NCBI RefSeq assembly: GCF_014196745.1
Contig: NZ_JACIEH010000001.1
Coordinates: 1,488,001-1,552,000 of the forward strand
Direction: 5' to 3'
Length of the DNA: 64,000 nucleotides
Origin: Sphingomonas kyeonggiensis
Lineage (GTDB): Bacteria > Pseudomonadota > Alphaproteobacteria > Sphingomonadales > Sphingomonadaceae
Both the position numbers and the translations under genes were made by a program. Of the stretch, positions 9,101 through 18,504 are shown piece by piece (the stretch's first letter is position 1; the number at the start of each line of letters is the position of its first letter). Under the pieces are notes generated by a model, which was not told the origin of the DNA, ran no database searches, and worked only from the letters and a program-made list of their open reading frames with translations.

Positions 9101-9885
9101 GCGACTTCTTTCCTTGCGGCCTCGATGGCCGTCTTGAGGGAACGGATATAGGCGCGGACGTGCTCCGGCGCATCCTTCCCGTGTTTTCCTACGAGTTCAA
9201 CGATTGCCGAGCCGACGACGACACCGTCTGCGACGCGGGCGATGGCTTCGGCCTGCTCGGGCGTGCGGACGCCGAAGCCGACCGCGACGGGCAGGTCGGT
9301 GGCTGCCTTGAGCCGGGCCACGGCATCCTCGATCGAGGCCTGGGCCGCCTGTTGCAGCCCGGTGATCCCGGCGACCGAGACATAATAGAGGAAGCCGCTC
9401 GCGCCCCGCAGCACCGCCGGCAGGCGCGCGGCATCGGTGGTCGGGGTGGCGAGGCGGATCACGTCAATGCCGTTCGCGGTGAAGGGCGCGACTTCGCCGG
9501 CTTCCTCGGGCGGGATGTCGACGATGATGACGCCGTCCGCGCCGGCCTCGGCAGCCCTTGCAGCGAAGCCAGCCGGCGTCGGCCGCGTCATCGTGTTGGC
9601 ATAGCCCATCAGCACCAGCGGCACATTCGGGTGACGCGCGCGGAAGCCGGCAACGATCGCCAGCACATCGGCGGTGCGCGTACCGGCCCCGAGGCTGCGC
9701 AGGTTCGCCGCTTGGATCGCCGGGCCATCGGCCATCGGATCGGTGAACGGCATGCCCAGCTCGATCACATCGGCCCCGCCCGCGACGAGGGCGTCGAGGT
9801 TGGCCGCGGTGTCGCCATCGCCGGCGGTGATGAAGGTTACCAAAGCGGCGCGGTCAGCCGGGAAGGCATTGGAAAGGCGGCTCAC
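9097..9885 (-). CDS. trpA: Tryptophan synthase alpha chain
   Basis: 262 residues. Cleaves indole-3-glycerol phosphate and channels indole to TrpB. The signature [19 protein letters not shown] carries the catalytic Glu, the second acidic residue is in [10 protein letters not shown], and the phosphate-binding loop is near [10 protein letters not shown]. It overlaps accD downstream and the small membrane gene upstream by four bases each, so it is probably translated as part of one run. Confidence 0.95.
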   Translation of the reverse strand: MSRLSNAFPADRAALVTFITAGDGDTAANLDALVAGGADVIELGMPFTDPMADGPAIQAANLRSLGAGTRTADVLAIVAGFRARHPNVPLVLMGYANTMTRPTPAGFAARAAEAGADGVIIVDIPPEEAGEVAPFTANGIDVIRLATPTTDAARLPAVLRGASGFLYYVSVAGITGLQQAAQASIEDAVARLKAATDLPVAVGFGVRTPEQAEAIARVADGVVVGSAIVELVGKHGKDAPEHVRAYIRSLKTAIEAARKEVA

Positions 9886-10088
9886 GACTGCACCTCGTTA
9901 CGGGATTTCGTACCGCTATGCGTGAACGCGCGCATGCCGTACACGCCGATCAGCACGCCCGCCGCCATGGTCAGCAGGCGGTGGACCTCGGCAGGAATCT
10001 GCCAAGCCTCGGCGATCTCGCGCATTAGCGCGACGTCGAACAATAGCGCGAGGACCAGTGCGGCGATCAGGATTGGAAGCCGGCTCAC
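9882..10088 (-). CDS. Small membrane protein between trpB and trpA (68 aa)
   Basis: Starts at GTG 10088, overlapping the stop of the preceding gene as GTGA; the stop overlaps trpA by four bases. Residues 3-18 ([16 protein letters not shown]) and about 38-52 ([15 protein letters not shown]) are hydrophobic, so two membrane helices are likely. No family is recognised. The tight coupling on both sides argues that it is expressed. Confidence 0.6.
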   Translation of the reverse strand: MSRLPILIAALVLALLFDVALMREIAEAWQIPAEVHRLLTMAAGVLIGVYGMRAFTHSGTKSRNEVQS

Positions 10089-10329
10089 TTGCCGGGCTCC
10101 GGCACGAAGAACAACGCGCAACAGAAGATCAGCACTTCCGCGATCACAAGGCCGGTAGCCTGCGGCCCAATATCAAAACTTCCCTTGAGCGCCCATATCA
10201 CGGCAGCGATCACAAGTAGTTGCGGCACCAGCAAGTACACAAAGGCCTTGGCGATACGCCCCCAGGGGCGCGTGCCATCCGTATTCCAGAAGGTGCGCTG
10301 CCAGTCGATCGGCCTGAAAGCCTTTCCGC

Positions 10330-10333
<4 letters not shown>
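10085..10333 (-). CDS. Small membrane protein between trpB and trpA (82 aa)
   Basis: Starts at GTG 10333, overlapping the trpB stop as GTGA. Two hydrophobic stretches are visible ([20 protein letters not shown], and [16 protein letters not shown] at the C-terminal side). The soluble N-terminus is [20 protein letters not shown]. No family is recognised. It ends directly on the start of the second small membrane gene. Confidence 0.6.
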
Positions 10334-11568
<1,235 letters not shown>

Positions 11569-11629
11569 TGCGTCTCTCGTGATTTCGGATGGCGGGTGCT
11601 GGCGTGGGAGCGAGCGATCAACGCCATCG

Positions 11630-11657
11630 AAACTCGATGCGGCCAAACTCGATGCGG
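11630..11657. repeat. 13-bp direct repeat in the trpF-trpB gap
   Basis: AAACTCGATGCGG occurs at 11630-11642 and again at 11645-11657, between the trpF stop and the trpB start. It could be a slippage product or paired protein sites; nothing else supports a function. Confidence 0.5.
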
Positions 11658-11673
11658 AAAGGGGCTAACGGCC

Positions 11674-12303
11674 TCAACATTGCGCCACCGCTTTAAGGAA
11701 TGCGGCGATCTTGGCAACATCCTTGACGCCCGGCGCGCTTTCCACGCCGGAGGAAACGTCCACTAGCCTGGCGCCCGTGCCCCCCACCGCCTCGCGGACA
11801 TTGCCGGCATCGAGTCCGCCCGAAAGCGCCCAGGGCAGGGGCTGGGGCAGGTTCTCCAGCAGCTTCCAGTCGAAGCGCAGGCCCATGCCGCCGGGCAATG
11901 CCGCGCCCTCGGGGGTCTTGGCATCGTAGAGGATGCGGTCGGCAGCGCCGCTGTACGCCGCCGCCTGGCCGACATCGGCGCGCGTCTTCACTGCAATCGC
12001 AGCCCAGACCGGCACGCGCATGCGGATCGCCGCGGCGCGCTCGGGCGTGGTCTTGTGGAGCTGGACCGCCTGGATGCCCGTGGCGAGCGCGGCGGAGAGC
12101 AGCGTCTCATCGGGATCGACGAACACGCCGACCGTGCCGACATGGGGCGGTACCCGCGCGATCAGCGCCCGCACCTGGTCGAAGCTCACATTGCGCGGGG
12201 AGGGAGGGAAGAAGACGAAGCCGACATGGCTCGCTCCGTCGGCAATCGCGGCATCGAGCGTCTCAGGTGTCGAGAGCCCGCAGATCTTGGCGGTGACGGG
12301 CAT
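11674..12303 (-). CDS. trpF: Phosphoribosylanthranilate isomerase
   Basis: 209 residues. Third step after chorismate in tryptophan synthesis (Amadori rearrangement of phosphoribosylanthranilate). The catalytic Cys is in AKICGLS at the N-terminus; GVFVDPDE, ALSGGLDAGNV and LVDVSSGVES are family motifs, the last with the catalytic Asp. ATG 12303 overlaps the upstream acetyltransferase stop (TGATG). A 105-base gap separates it from trpB. Confidence 0.93.
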   Translation of the reverse strand: MPVTAKICGLSTPETLDAAIADGASHVGFVFFPPSPRNVSFDQVRALIARVPPHVGTVGVFVDPDETLLSAALATGIQAVQLHKTTPERAAAIRMRVPVWAAIAVKTRADVGQAAAYSGAADRILYDAKTPEGAALPGGMGLRFDWKLLENLPQPLPWALSGGLDAGNVREAVGGTGARLVDVSSGVESAPGVKDVAKIAAFLKAVAQC

Positions 12304-12815
12304 CAGAGATCCTTGACCAGCACGTCCATGAACAGCGGCGGATCGAGCGGCACCGGAAAGTCGCGCTTCTCGCCCGAATTGCGATAGCCGCGGCGCTCGT
12401 AAAAGGCGATCAGCTCGACGCGCTTGTCGATCACGGTCATCTCCATCGCCCGGGCGCCGAAGGTGTCGCGGGCGCAATCCTCGGCGGCGGTGACGAGCTG
12501 CTTGCCGAGGCCGCCGGACTGGAGCGTGGGGTCGACGCAGAGCAGGCCGAGATAGGCGAGACCGTCGCCCTTGTGCGTCACCTGTACGCAGCCGAGCAGG
12601 CCATTGTCGGTGTCGGCGATCAGCAGGCGCTGGTTCGGATCCTCGACGATGGCGGCCAGCGTCGCGATATCGGTGCGCGGGCTCTCGATGATCAGGTCCG
12701 CCTCGTGCGTCCATCCGGCACGCGCGGTCTCGCCCCGATAGGCGCGCTCGATCACCGGGTGGATCACGGGCAGGTCGGCGCGGGTTGCGGCGCGGATGGT
12801 CACATTGTCGGGCAT
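12303..12815 (-). CDS. GNAT-family N-acetyltransferase
   Basis: 170 residues from ATG 12815 (MPDNVTIRAATRADLPVI). The acetyl-CoA binding segment is LGLLCVDPTLQSGGLGKQLV, and the family's late strand-loop is LIAFYERRGYRNSGE. The substrate is unknown. It is translationally coupled to trpF, which is not a usual partner, so co-transcription may be accidental. Confidence 0.75.
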   Translation of the reverse strand: MPDNVTIRAATRADLPVIHPVIERAYRGETARAGWTHEADLIIESPRTDIATLAAIVEDPNQRLLIADTDNGLLGCVQVTHKGDGLAYLGLLCVDPTLQSGGLGKQLVTAAEDCARDTFGARAMEMTVIDKRVELIAFYERRGYRNSGEKRDFPVPLDPPLFMDVLVKDL

Positions 12816-12855
12816 GGCGCGCTGTGTCGGACGATGTTGCAATTTTGGCAAGCGC

Positions 12856-13245
12856 TCAGTCGGCGCCCCTGGCATCGAAAGCCTCTCGCGATGCCTCGAT
12901 CCGTTCCAGGTTGCGCGCTGCCCATATCCAGACCCCGCAGAACGCCTCGGCCAGGCTCCCGCCCAGCTCGGTGAGCCGGTATTCCACCCGCGGCGGGATC
13001 ACCGGATGGACGGTGCGGATCAGCAGCCCGTCACGCTCCATCTGGCGCACCGTCTGGGTGAGCATCTTCTGGCTGATCCCGCTGCATTCCGCACGCAGCT
13101 TCGAGAAGCGCAGCTCGCCATGCTCGGTGAGTGCCTCGAGCACGATCATCGTCCATTTGTCGGCAACGCGGCCGATGATCTCGGTGACGAGCGCTTCAAC
13201 CCGCGGGTCGAGGTCGGGATAGTCGTGATGGGGGTTGGTTGCCAT
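12856..13245 (-). CDS. HxlR-family winged-helix regulator
   Basis: 129 residues from ATG 13245, preceded by GGAAACC. The HxlR domain covers most of the protein: VADKWTMIVLEALTEHGELRF, then the recognition region GISQKMLTQTVRQMERDGLL and the wing PPRVEYRLTELG. Members often sense quinones, aldehydes or redox stress through Cys; here Cys are in RAECSGIS and AFCGVW. It is divergent from the dehydrogenase at 13344, the common arrangement in which HxlR represses its neighbour. Confidence 0.85.
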   Translation of the reverse strand: MATNPHHDYPDLDPRVEALVTEIIGRVADKWTMIVLEALTEHGELRFSKLRAECSGISQKMLTQTVRQMERDGLLIRTVHPVIPPRVEYRLTELGGSLAEAFCGVWIWAARNLERIEASREAFDARGAD

Positions 13246-13295
13246 GGTTTCCAAAAGGTGTGTATAAATATTTTGGGTGCCTACTCCCCAATGTA

Positions 13296-13307
13296 TACCA
13301 TGTGGTA
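13296..13307. promoter_or_regulatory. Candidate operator between the hxlR-type gene and the dehydrogenase
   Basis: TACCATGTGGTA is a dyad with 5-bp arms TACCA and TGGTA around TG, inside the 98-bp divergent gap (13246-13343) and 37 bases before the dehydrogenase ATG. The position fits autoregulation and repression of the divergent gene by the HxlR protein. Inferred only. Confidence 0.4.
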
Positions 13308-13343
13308 ATATCTGGCGTCCACCGAAAAACGGAGGAAGCAATC

Positions 13344-14093
13344 ATGGACATGACCGGCAACACCATCCTGATCACCGGCGGCGGATCGGGCATCGGCCGC
13401 GCGCTCGCCGAGGCGCTGCAGGCGCGGGGCAACAAGGTGATCATCTCGGGCCGCCGCGCCGGCGCGCTGGAGGAAGTCGCCGCCGCCAATCCCGGCATGG
13501 CCACCGCGACGCTCGACGTCTCCGATCCCGCCGACATCGCCCGTTTCGCCGCGGAAATCGTCGCGGCGCATCCCGCCCTCAACGTCGTGATCCACAATGC
13601 CGGGATCATGCTCGCCGAGGACCTGACGGCCCCCGGCTCGGACCTGGACCTGGCGGAGCAGACCATCGCCACCAACCTGCTCGGCCCGATCCGCCTCAAC
13701 GCCGCACTGCTCCCACATCTGCTGGCCCAGCCAAGGGCAACGGTCGCCACGGTGAGTTCGGGCCTGGCATTCGTACCGCTGGCCGCGACGCCGACATATT
13801 CGGCGACCAAGGCGGCGATCCACAGCTGGAGCCAGGCCCTGCGTCATCAGCTCAAGGGCACCAGTGTCGAGGTCGTCGAGATCGCCCCGCCGGCGGTGGC
13901 GACCGACCTGATGCCGGGCCATGCCCAGAACCCCAATTCGATGCCGCTCGCCGACTATATCGCCGAGACGATGGCCCAGTTCGAAGCCGGCGCTGCCGAG
14001 AACCTGACCGAGCGGGTCAAGTTCCTCCGCTTCGCCGAGGCGCGCGGGGACTATGCCAAGGTGTTCGCCATCCTCAACGACGGCACTCACTGA
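13344..14093 (+). CDS. Short-chain dehydrogenase/reductase (DltE/YciK-like)
   Basis: 249 residues from ATG 13344 with GGAGGA at about 13331. NAD(P)-dependent oxidoreductase: the cofactor loop is TGGGSGIGRAL (residues 9-19), NAG follows in VIHNAGIM, and the catalytic Tyr-x-x-x-Lys is YSATK. Divergence from a HxlR regulator suggests induction by an electrophile or quinone, but the substrate is unknown. The stop overlaps the end of the convergent DUF1311 gene by seven bases. Confidence 0.85.
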   Translation: MDMTGNTILITGGGSGIGRALAEALQARGNKVIISGRRAGALEEVAAANPGMATATLDVSDPADIARFAAEIVAAHPALNVVIHNAGIMLAEDLTAPGSDLDLAEQTIATNLLGPIRLNAALLPHLLAQPRATVATVSSGLAFVPLAATPTYSATKAAIHSWSQALRHQLKGTSVEVVEIAPPAVATDLMPGHAQNPNSMPLADYIAETMAQFEAGAAENLTERVKFLRFAEARGDYAKVFAILNDGTH

Positions 14094-14782
14094 TTGCTGG
14101 CGACCCAGTTGTTGGCCGGGGTGAAATTGTCGCTCAGCACATGGTTCGCTTTGCAGTAGCGCTTGCATCCCGCCGAAGCGACCGCGCCGATCTCGGTGAC
14201 GTGACCGGTCTTGTCGCGTTCCAGCGCGAAGTCGATCCGGCAGGTGCCGGCACTCCAGCTCGCCTTGTCCGGCGTGGTGAAGCGGGCGATTGCGCCCGCC
14301 TCGCCATCGCTGGCGGGGAGCTTGCACAGGGTCTCGCCGTCGAGATCGCGGTTCAGGGTGAAGTCGAACTGCCTGGCGTCGATATGGGTGATGGCGAGCT
14401 GCTCGACATCCGCCGTCTTGTAGCTCGCCTCCCACAGCTCCGCGTTGAAGCCGCGCAGTGAGTTGCGCTGGACGGTGTAGTCCTGCTCGACCGCGGCAGG
14501 ATCGCATTTCTTTGCGCAGCGGGTGCGCAGGACCTGTTGCCAGTCGCGCTGCTGCCCCTTGAAGCCCTGCTTGTCGAACAGCAGGGCCAGCTTCTCCTTG
14601 TAGAGCGCCGCCACCTCACCATCGAGCGCGCGCAGCTTCGGGCTGACGCAGATCGTCTTCTCGAGTGGATGGCTTGCCTTGGCGCAGTCGAAGCTGGCCT
14701 GTTGCGGAGGCGGGGGCGCGGCATGAATGCCGAAAAGAGCGAGGAAAAGGGCGAAGAGTCCGAAGCCTGCCAATCGCAACAT
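14087..14782 (-). CDS. Exported DUF1311 (LprI-like) protein
   Basis: 231 residues with a signal peptide (LRLAGFGLFALFLALFGIHA). The domain FDCAKASHPLEKTICVSPKL followed by LDGEVAALYKEKLALL is the DUF1311 pattern seen in LprI, a lysozyme inhibitor of Mycobacterium. Further Cys pairs in RCAKKCDP and CKRYC suggest disulfides in the periplasm. A role in lysozyme tolerance is inference from the family. It lies downstream of pyrF on the same strand. Confidence 0.75.
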   Translation of the reverse strand: MLRLAGFGLFALFLALFGIHAAPPPPQQASFDCAKASHPLEKTICVSPKLRALDGEVAALYKEKLALLFDKQGFKGQQRDWQQVLRTRCAKKCDPAAVEQDYTVQRNSLRGFNAELWEASYKTADVEQLAITHIDARQFDFTLNRDLDGETLCKLPASDGEAGAIARFTTPDKASWSAGTCRIDFALERDKTGHVTEIGAVASAGCKRYCKANHVLSDNFTPANNWVASNQ

Positions 14783-14797
14783 CGCTGCCTCCCTTGT

Positions 14798-14955
14798 TCA
14801 ATATCCCTGTATTGCCTCCAGCCGGTCTCCGGCCCTGCGCCACCGTGTGCCCATGCCCCCCCCCCAAGCCCGACCAGCAGGAACGCGAGCCAGACCAATG
14901 GATTGGCACCCGACCTCGGCCGCAACAGATCGAAGCCGCCGAGGATCAGGTCCAT
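14798..14955 (-). pseudogene. Small membrane protein gene with a ten-G tract (frame uncertain)
   Basis: ATG 14955 overlaps the pyrF stop as TAATG, so translation could be coupled. About 32 residues follow (MDLILGGFDLLRP..., then the hydrophobic stretch LVWLAFLLVGL) before a run of ten C on the plus strand at 14856-14865. As sequenced, the frame leaves the tract and continues for more than 400 bases antiphase through the DUF1311 gene, which is not credible. With eight or eleven G it would end at 14798, giving a protein of about 52 residues. Either a sequencing error in the homopolymer or a slippage-prone tract. Confidence 0.45.
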
Positions 14956-15626
14956 TACAGTGTCGCCTCGATCTCGCGCGCGGCGAGGTCGGGATCGGCG
15001 GCCTGGGTGATCGGACGGCCGACCACCAGGATCGAGGCACCGGCATCGAGCGCGGCGCGCGGCGTCACCACGCGTTTCTGGTCGCCCACCACGCCGTTCG
15101 CCGGGCGCACGCCGGGGATGACGAAGAAGCCATCATGCCAGATCTTCTTGGCCGCCGCGACTTCGTTGCCCGAACAGACGATGCCGTCGACGCCCGACGC
15201 CTTGGCGAGCTCGGTCAGCCGCATCACCTGCTCGTGCGGATCGGGCTTGAGGCCGATCGAGGTCAGGTCGCTGTCGTCGAGGCTGGTGAGCATCGTCACC
15301 GCCACCACCTTGGTGCCGGTCGGCGCCGCGGCCTTGGCGTCTTCCAGCATCGCGCGGCCGCCGGCGGCGTGCACGGTGAGAATCGCCGGCTCAAGCGGGC
15401 GCAGCGCCTGGATCGCCTTGGCAACGGTGTTGGGGATGTCGTGGAACTTGAGGTCAAGGAAGATCGGCAGGCCGATATCGTGCATCTCGTGCACGCCGGC
15501 GCGGCCGTTGGCCATGAAGAATTCGAGGCCCAGCTTGATGCCCCCGACATGGGCCTTCACCCGCTGCGCGATCGCCTTCGCGCGCTCGAGATCCGGCGTG
15601 TCGATCGCGACATAGATCGGGCTCAT
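14955..15626 (-). CDS. pyrF: Orotidine-5'-phosphate decarboxylase
   Basis: 223 residues from ATG 15626. Last step of UMP synthesis. The catalytic Asp-Lys array is FLDLKFHDIPNTV; the N-terminal VAIDTPD and the phosphate loop near VVGRPITQA are also present. The start overlaps the lapA stop by four bases, and the stop overlaps the start of the small gene at 14955. Confidence 0.94.
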   Translation of the reverse strand: MSPIYVAIDTPDLERAKAIAQRVKAHVGGIKLGLEFFMANGRAGVHEMHDIGLPIFLDLKFHDIPNTVAKAIQALRPLEPAILTVHAAGGRAMLEDAKAAAPTGTKVVAVTMLTSLDDSDLTSIGLKPDPHEQVMRLTELAKASGVDGIVCSGNEVAAAKKIWHDGFFVIPGVRPANGVVGDQKRVVTPRAALDAGASILVVGRPITQAADPDLAAREIEATL

Positions 15627-15982
15627 TGCGCGTCCCCCAGCGGCAGGCCGCCCTGGGGCGAGGCCGGGATCGCGGGTACGGGAGCAGGCGTAGGGGCCGG
15701 CGCAGACGCGGGCTCGGGCATCGCCTGGATCGCACGGATGTCGTTCAGCGCGCGCTCCAGCCCGGTGATCCGCTGCCGCATCCGCCAGCGCAGCGCATGA
15801 TATGCGAGCAGCACGGGCAGCAGCCCGGCGAGGAAGACGAGGATCAGGAGCAGCGGCAGGCTGAAATCGGCGATCAGGCCGCTCCACAGGTGCACATTCA
15901 CGCGCTCGTCGCCGTTATAGATCACAAAGCCTGCGACGAGGCCGCCCAGCAACAGCCAGAACAGCACCTTCAGAAACCGCAT
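15623..15982 (-). CDS. lapA: LapA-domain membrane protein
   Basis: 119 residues. Two hydrophobic helices (LKVLFWLLLGGLVAGFVIY and LPLLLILVFLAGLLPVLLAY) with the LapA-type basic stretch ALRWRMRQRI after them; the C-terminal part is Ala/Pro-rich. E. coli LapA works with LapB in controlling LpxC and lipopolysaccharide synthesis; the role in sphingomonads is not established. In many alphaproteobacteria lapA precedes pyrF, as here, with a four-base overlap. Confidence 0.8.
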   Translation of the reverse strand: MRFLKVLFWLLLGGLVAGFVIYNGDERVNVHLWSGLIADFSLPLLLILVFLAGLLPVLLAYHALRWRMRQRITGLERALNDIRAIQAMPEPASAPAPTPAPVPAIPASPQGGLPLGDAQ

Positions 15983-16050
15983 GCGTCTCCCTTCCTGCGT
16001 GAACCGGGGCGGACTTTAGGGCGGGGAGGGCGATTTGGCCAGAGCACCTG

Positions 16051-16212
16051 ATTTCCCTCTCCCGCCCGCGGGAGAGGGAGGGAGCCGCGAAGCGGCGGAA
16101 GGGTGAGGGTGTGTGCGGGCCGCGACGGGATCGTCTGCTGCACTTACTCACCCTCACCCGACCTCGCTGCGCTCGGCCACCCTCTCCCGCAAGCGGGAGA
16201 GGGAAAGGGGAG
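16051..16212. repeat. Dyad repeat, family B copy 2
   Basis: The outer arms at 16053-16083 (TTCCCTCTCCCGCCCGCGGG...) and 16180-16206 (CCTCTCCCGCAAGCGGGAGA...) can each fold into a hairpin and pair with each other. Inner arms AAGGGTGAGGGTG and CACCCTCACCC pair as well. It fills the space between lapA and the patatin stop. Confidence 0.75.
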
Positions 16213-18504
16213 CTACCCGATCTCCGCGCGCAGCTCCGCGAACAGCCCGGGGATCTTGGTCAGCCGCGGTTCCTCTTCGTCGAGGATCGCATGGAACGCC
16301 CGCCGCTTGATCGCCGCTGCCCGCTCGTCCGAAAGCCGCGCGGCGGGGTCGAGCGTGGAGAGGACGATGTCGATCAGCCGGTCGGCCCCGTGCAGGCGAC
16401 CCCAGAGATAGTCGTTCTCGCGGTACGCCCGGCTGAAGAACGCCCCGAAGCTGTTGAACTGGATGCCCTTCAGCGTCGCCTCGGCCCCGCCGGTGCGGAT
16501 CGCCGTGGCGTCGTCCGGCGCGATCCGGTCGACGCGGATCGGATCGAACTCGTCCACGCCCTCGCCCTGGAGCAGCGGCAGGGTGGCGATGTCGTAGAAG
16601 GGGAAGCCGAGATGCGCGAGCAGCATCGGGCGGCGCAGTTCCTTGGACAGCGTGCTCAGTCCCCCGGCCAGCCGCGCATCGGTTTCGCCGTCGAGCTTCT
16701 TGAGCTGCATCCGGTCCGCCAGCCGGTCGAGCATCGGCCCGGCATCGTCGGTCATCATCCGGATCTCGTCGCGCAGATCCGCATAGGTGTCGGCGCGCTT
16801 GAGCTCGAGATAGCTGGCGAGCGAATCATAGATCGCCTCGCGCATCGGCCTGAGTTCGCCGTGGCTGGTCGGCAGATCGATCTCGGTCAGGCGGCGAGCG
16901 AGGAGCCGCAGGCGACGGATGCGGAAGCCCAGGTCGTGGGCACGCAGGAACTCCAGCGTCTCGGGCGATGCGCCATTGGAATGCATCGCGCCGAACTGGT
17001 CCGCTCCGCGCGACTGGACCGCGGCGGCCAGCGCCTCGCGGATCTCGTGCAGCCGTTCGGGCCCATGCTGTTCGCCCACCGTGTAGAGCAGCCGCGCGGT
17101 GCGATCGATCGCACCTTCGACCTTGAGCAGCCCATAGGCCGTATGGCCATAGCCCGCCTTGGCCGCCGCCGAGACCTGGGCGCGCTTGCGCCAGGCGGCG
17201 AGCCGCTTGGGGTTCGGATAATCGAGCCACAGCGTGTAGCCGAACAGCGCCTCGACCTGGGTTTCCACATCGGCGCGGATCTCGGCCAGGATCCCCAGCA
17301 TCCGCTCGATCCGGTGCGAGCGCCGCGCGATCTCGTCCAGATTGTCGCGGATCGGCTGTTCGCGTGGCAGCTCGGAAAGCGCGCCGATGATCGTGGCGAA
17401 GAAGCCGGGCTTCTCGTCGCTGCCGCCATAGAAATCGAAGCGGAAATTGGGAAAGGGATCGACGAACACGAAGCGCCGGTCGACCTGGCGGCGGGCGGGG
17501 CGCTCCTTCAGCGCCTCCATCGCCGGGCGGAAGGGCGCGTTGGCCAGCACCGATCCGTCGATCAGCACCGCCTTGGCCGCCTTGTTGTCCGCCCATTGGT
17601 GCGGCAGCACGCGCTCGAGAAAGGCATCGCGCTGCGGCCAGGCCTGTTTTCGCTCGGCCATCAGCTCGTCCATCTCGCCCACCGTCATCGGCGGGAAGGC
17701 GCCCGGGAAGCTCGAGGTCGCGCGCGCAGCGAAGGTGAGGCTGGCGGCGTCGGCGAATTTCTCGTCCGGATAGCCGCGATCGGTGAAGGAGAAGACCAGC
17801 CGGTGCTCGTTCTCCATGACGCTGGCGGGCGAATTGAGCCGCAGCGCCTCGGGATGGCCGCGAAAATCGGTGACGGTGACGAACAGGTCGAGCGGCTGGC
17901 CGTCGGGCAGCAGGCGCTTCTCCTTCGGTCCCCTGGCCATAGCGGCAAAGGCATCGAGGATCGTGTTCGCCAGGTTCTTGCCCCCAAAGGGCGGCTCGAA
18001 CCAGCGCGAACGGACGAAATGCTCGAGCTTGGTGCGCACTTCCTCGCGCGCGCCGATCTCGACCGTCTCGTCCACGGTCTTGGACCGGTTGGCGACCAGC
18101 CAGGCGATCGGCACGGCCCAGAGCTTGGCGAAGCGGTGCGAGGCGCGTTGGCGAGGCGCGAGCAGCGCCTCGACATCGGCATTGTCCATCCACAGGTCGG
18201 TCAGCGGATCGAGCGACTGGCCGGTGGCGATCGCCTGGGCGAGGAACACCGTGTTGATCCCGCCCGCGCTGGCGCCGGCGAGGATATCGACCAGCACGCG
18301 CAGGTTGACGCCCGAAGTCTCGCGGATCTCCTCGATCAGCTCGCGATACACGTCGGGCCGGGCGTCGCTGCCGTCGCGCTCGGCGCAGCTCGCCCGGGCG
18401 AGGCGCCAGATCTCCTTGGTGATGCCGTGCATGTACACGGCCAGACTGATCCCGCCATAGCAGACCAGTGCGAGCCGCAGTTCCTTGTCGCGCGTTTCGG
18501 CCAT
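16213..18504 (-). CDS. Patatin-like lipid hydrolase with DUF3376 C-terminal region
   Basis: 763 residues. Patatin enzymes are Ser-Asp dyad acyl hydrolases. The glycine-rich oxyanion segment is CYGGISLAVYMHG (residues 15-27), the nucleophile S79 lies in AGASAGGI, and the Asp is in LIDGSVLANAPF. The C-terminal half, with DEFDPIRVDRIAP, matches the DUF3376 region of long bacterial patatin-like proteins. No signal peptide is present, so it is probably cytoplasmic or peripheral. The substrate is unknown. Its ATG overlaps the stop of the upstream EEP gene (TAATG). Confidence 0.82.
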   Translation of the reverse strand: MAETRDKELRLALVCYGGISLAVYMHGITKEIWRLARASCAERDGSDARPDVYRELIEEIRETSGVNLRVLVDILAGASAGGINTVFLAQAIATGQSLDPLTDLWMDNADVEALLAPRQRASHRFAKLWAVPIAWLVANRSKTVDETVEIGAREEVRTKLEHFVRSRWFEPPFGGKNLANTILDAFAAMARGPKEKRLLPDGQPLDLFVTVTDFRGHPEALRLNSPASVMENEHRLVFSFTDRGYPDEKFADAASLTFAARATSSFPGAFPPMTVGEMDELMAERKQAWPQRDAFLERVLPHQWADNKAAKAVLIDGSVLANAPFRPAMEALKERPARRQVDRRFVFVDPFPNFRFDFYGGSDEKPGFFATIIGALSELPREQPIRDNLDEIARRSHRIERMLGILAEIRADVETQVEALFGYTLWLDYPNPKRLAAWRKRAQVSAAAKAGYGHTAYGLLKVEGAIDRTARLLYTVGEQHGPERLHEIREALAAAVQSRGADQFGAMHSNGASPETLEFLRAHDLGFRIRRLRLLARRLTEIDLPTSHGELRPMREAIYDSLASYLELKRADTYADLRDEIRMMTDDAGPMLDRLADRMQLKKLDGETDARLAGGLSTLSKELRRPMLLAHLGFPFYDIATLPLLQGEGVDEFDPIRVDRIAPDDATAIRTGGAEATLKGIQFNSFGAFFSRAYRENDYLWGRLHGADRLIDIVLSTLDPAARLSDERAAAIKRRAFHAILDEEEPRLTKIPGLFAELRAEIG

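Noticed and set aside
14353..14955. 200-codon frame starting at ATG 14955 and running through the DUF1311 gene
   Set aside because: After the G tract it becomes Ser/Arg-rich nonsense antiphase to a good gene; only the first 32 codons look real.
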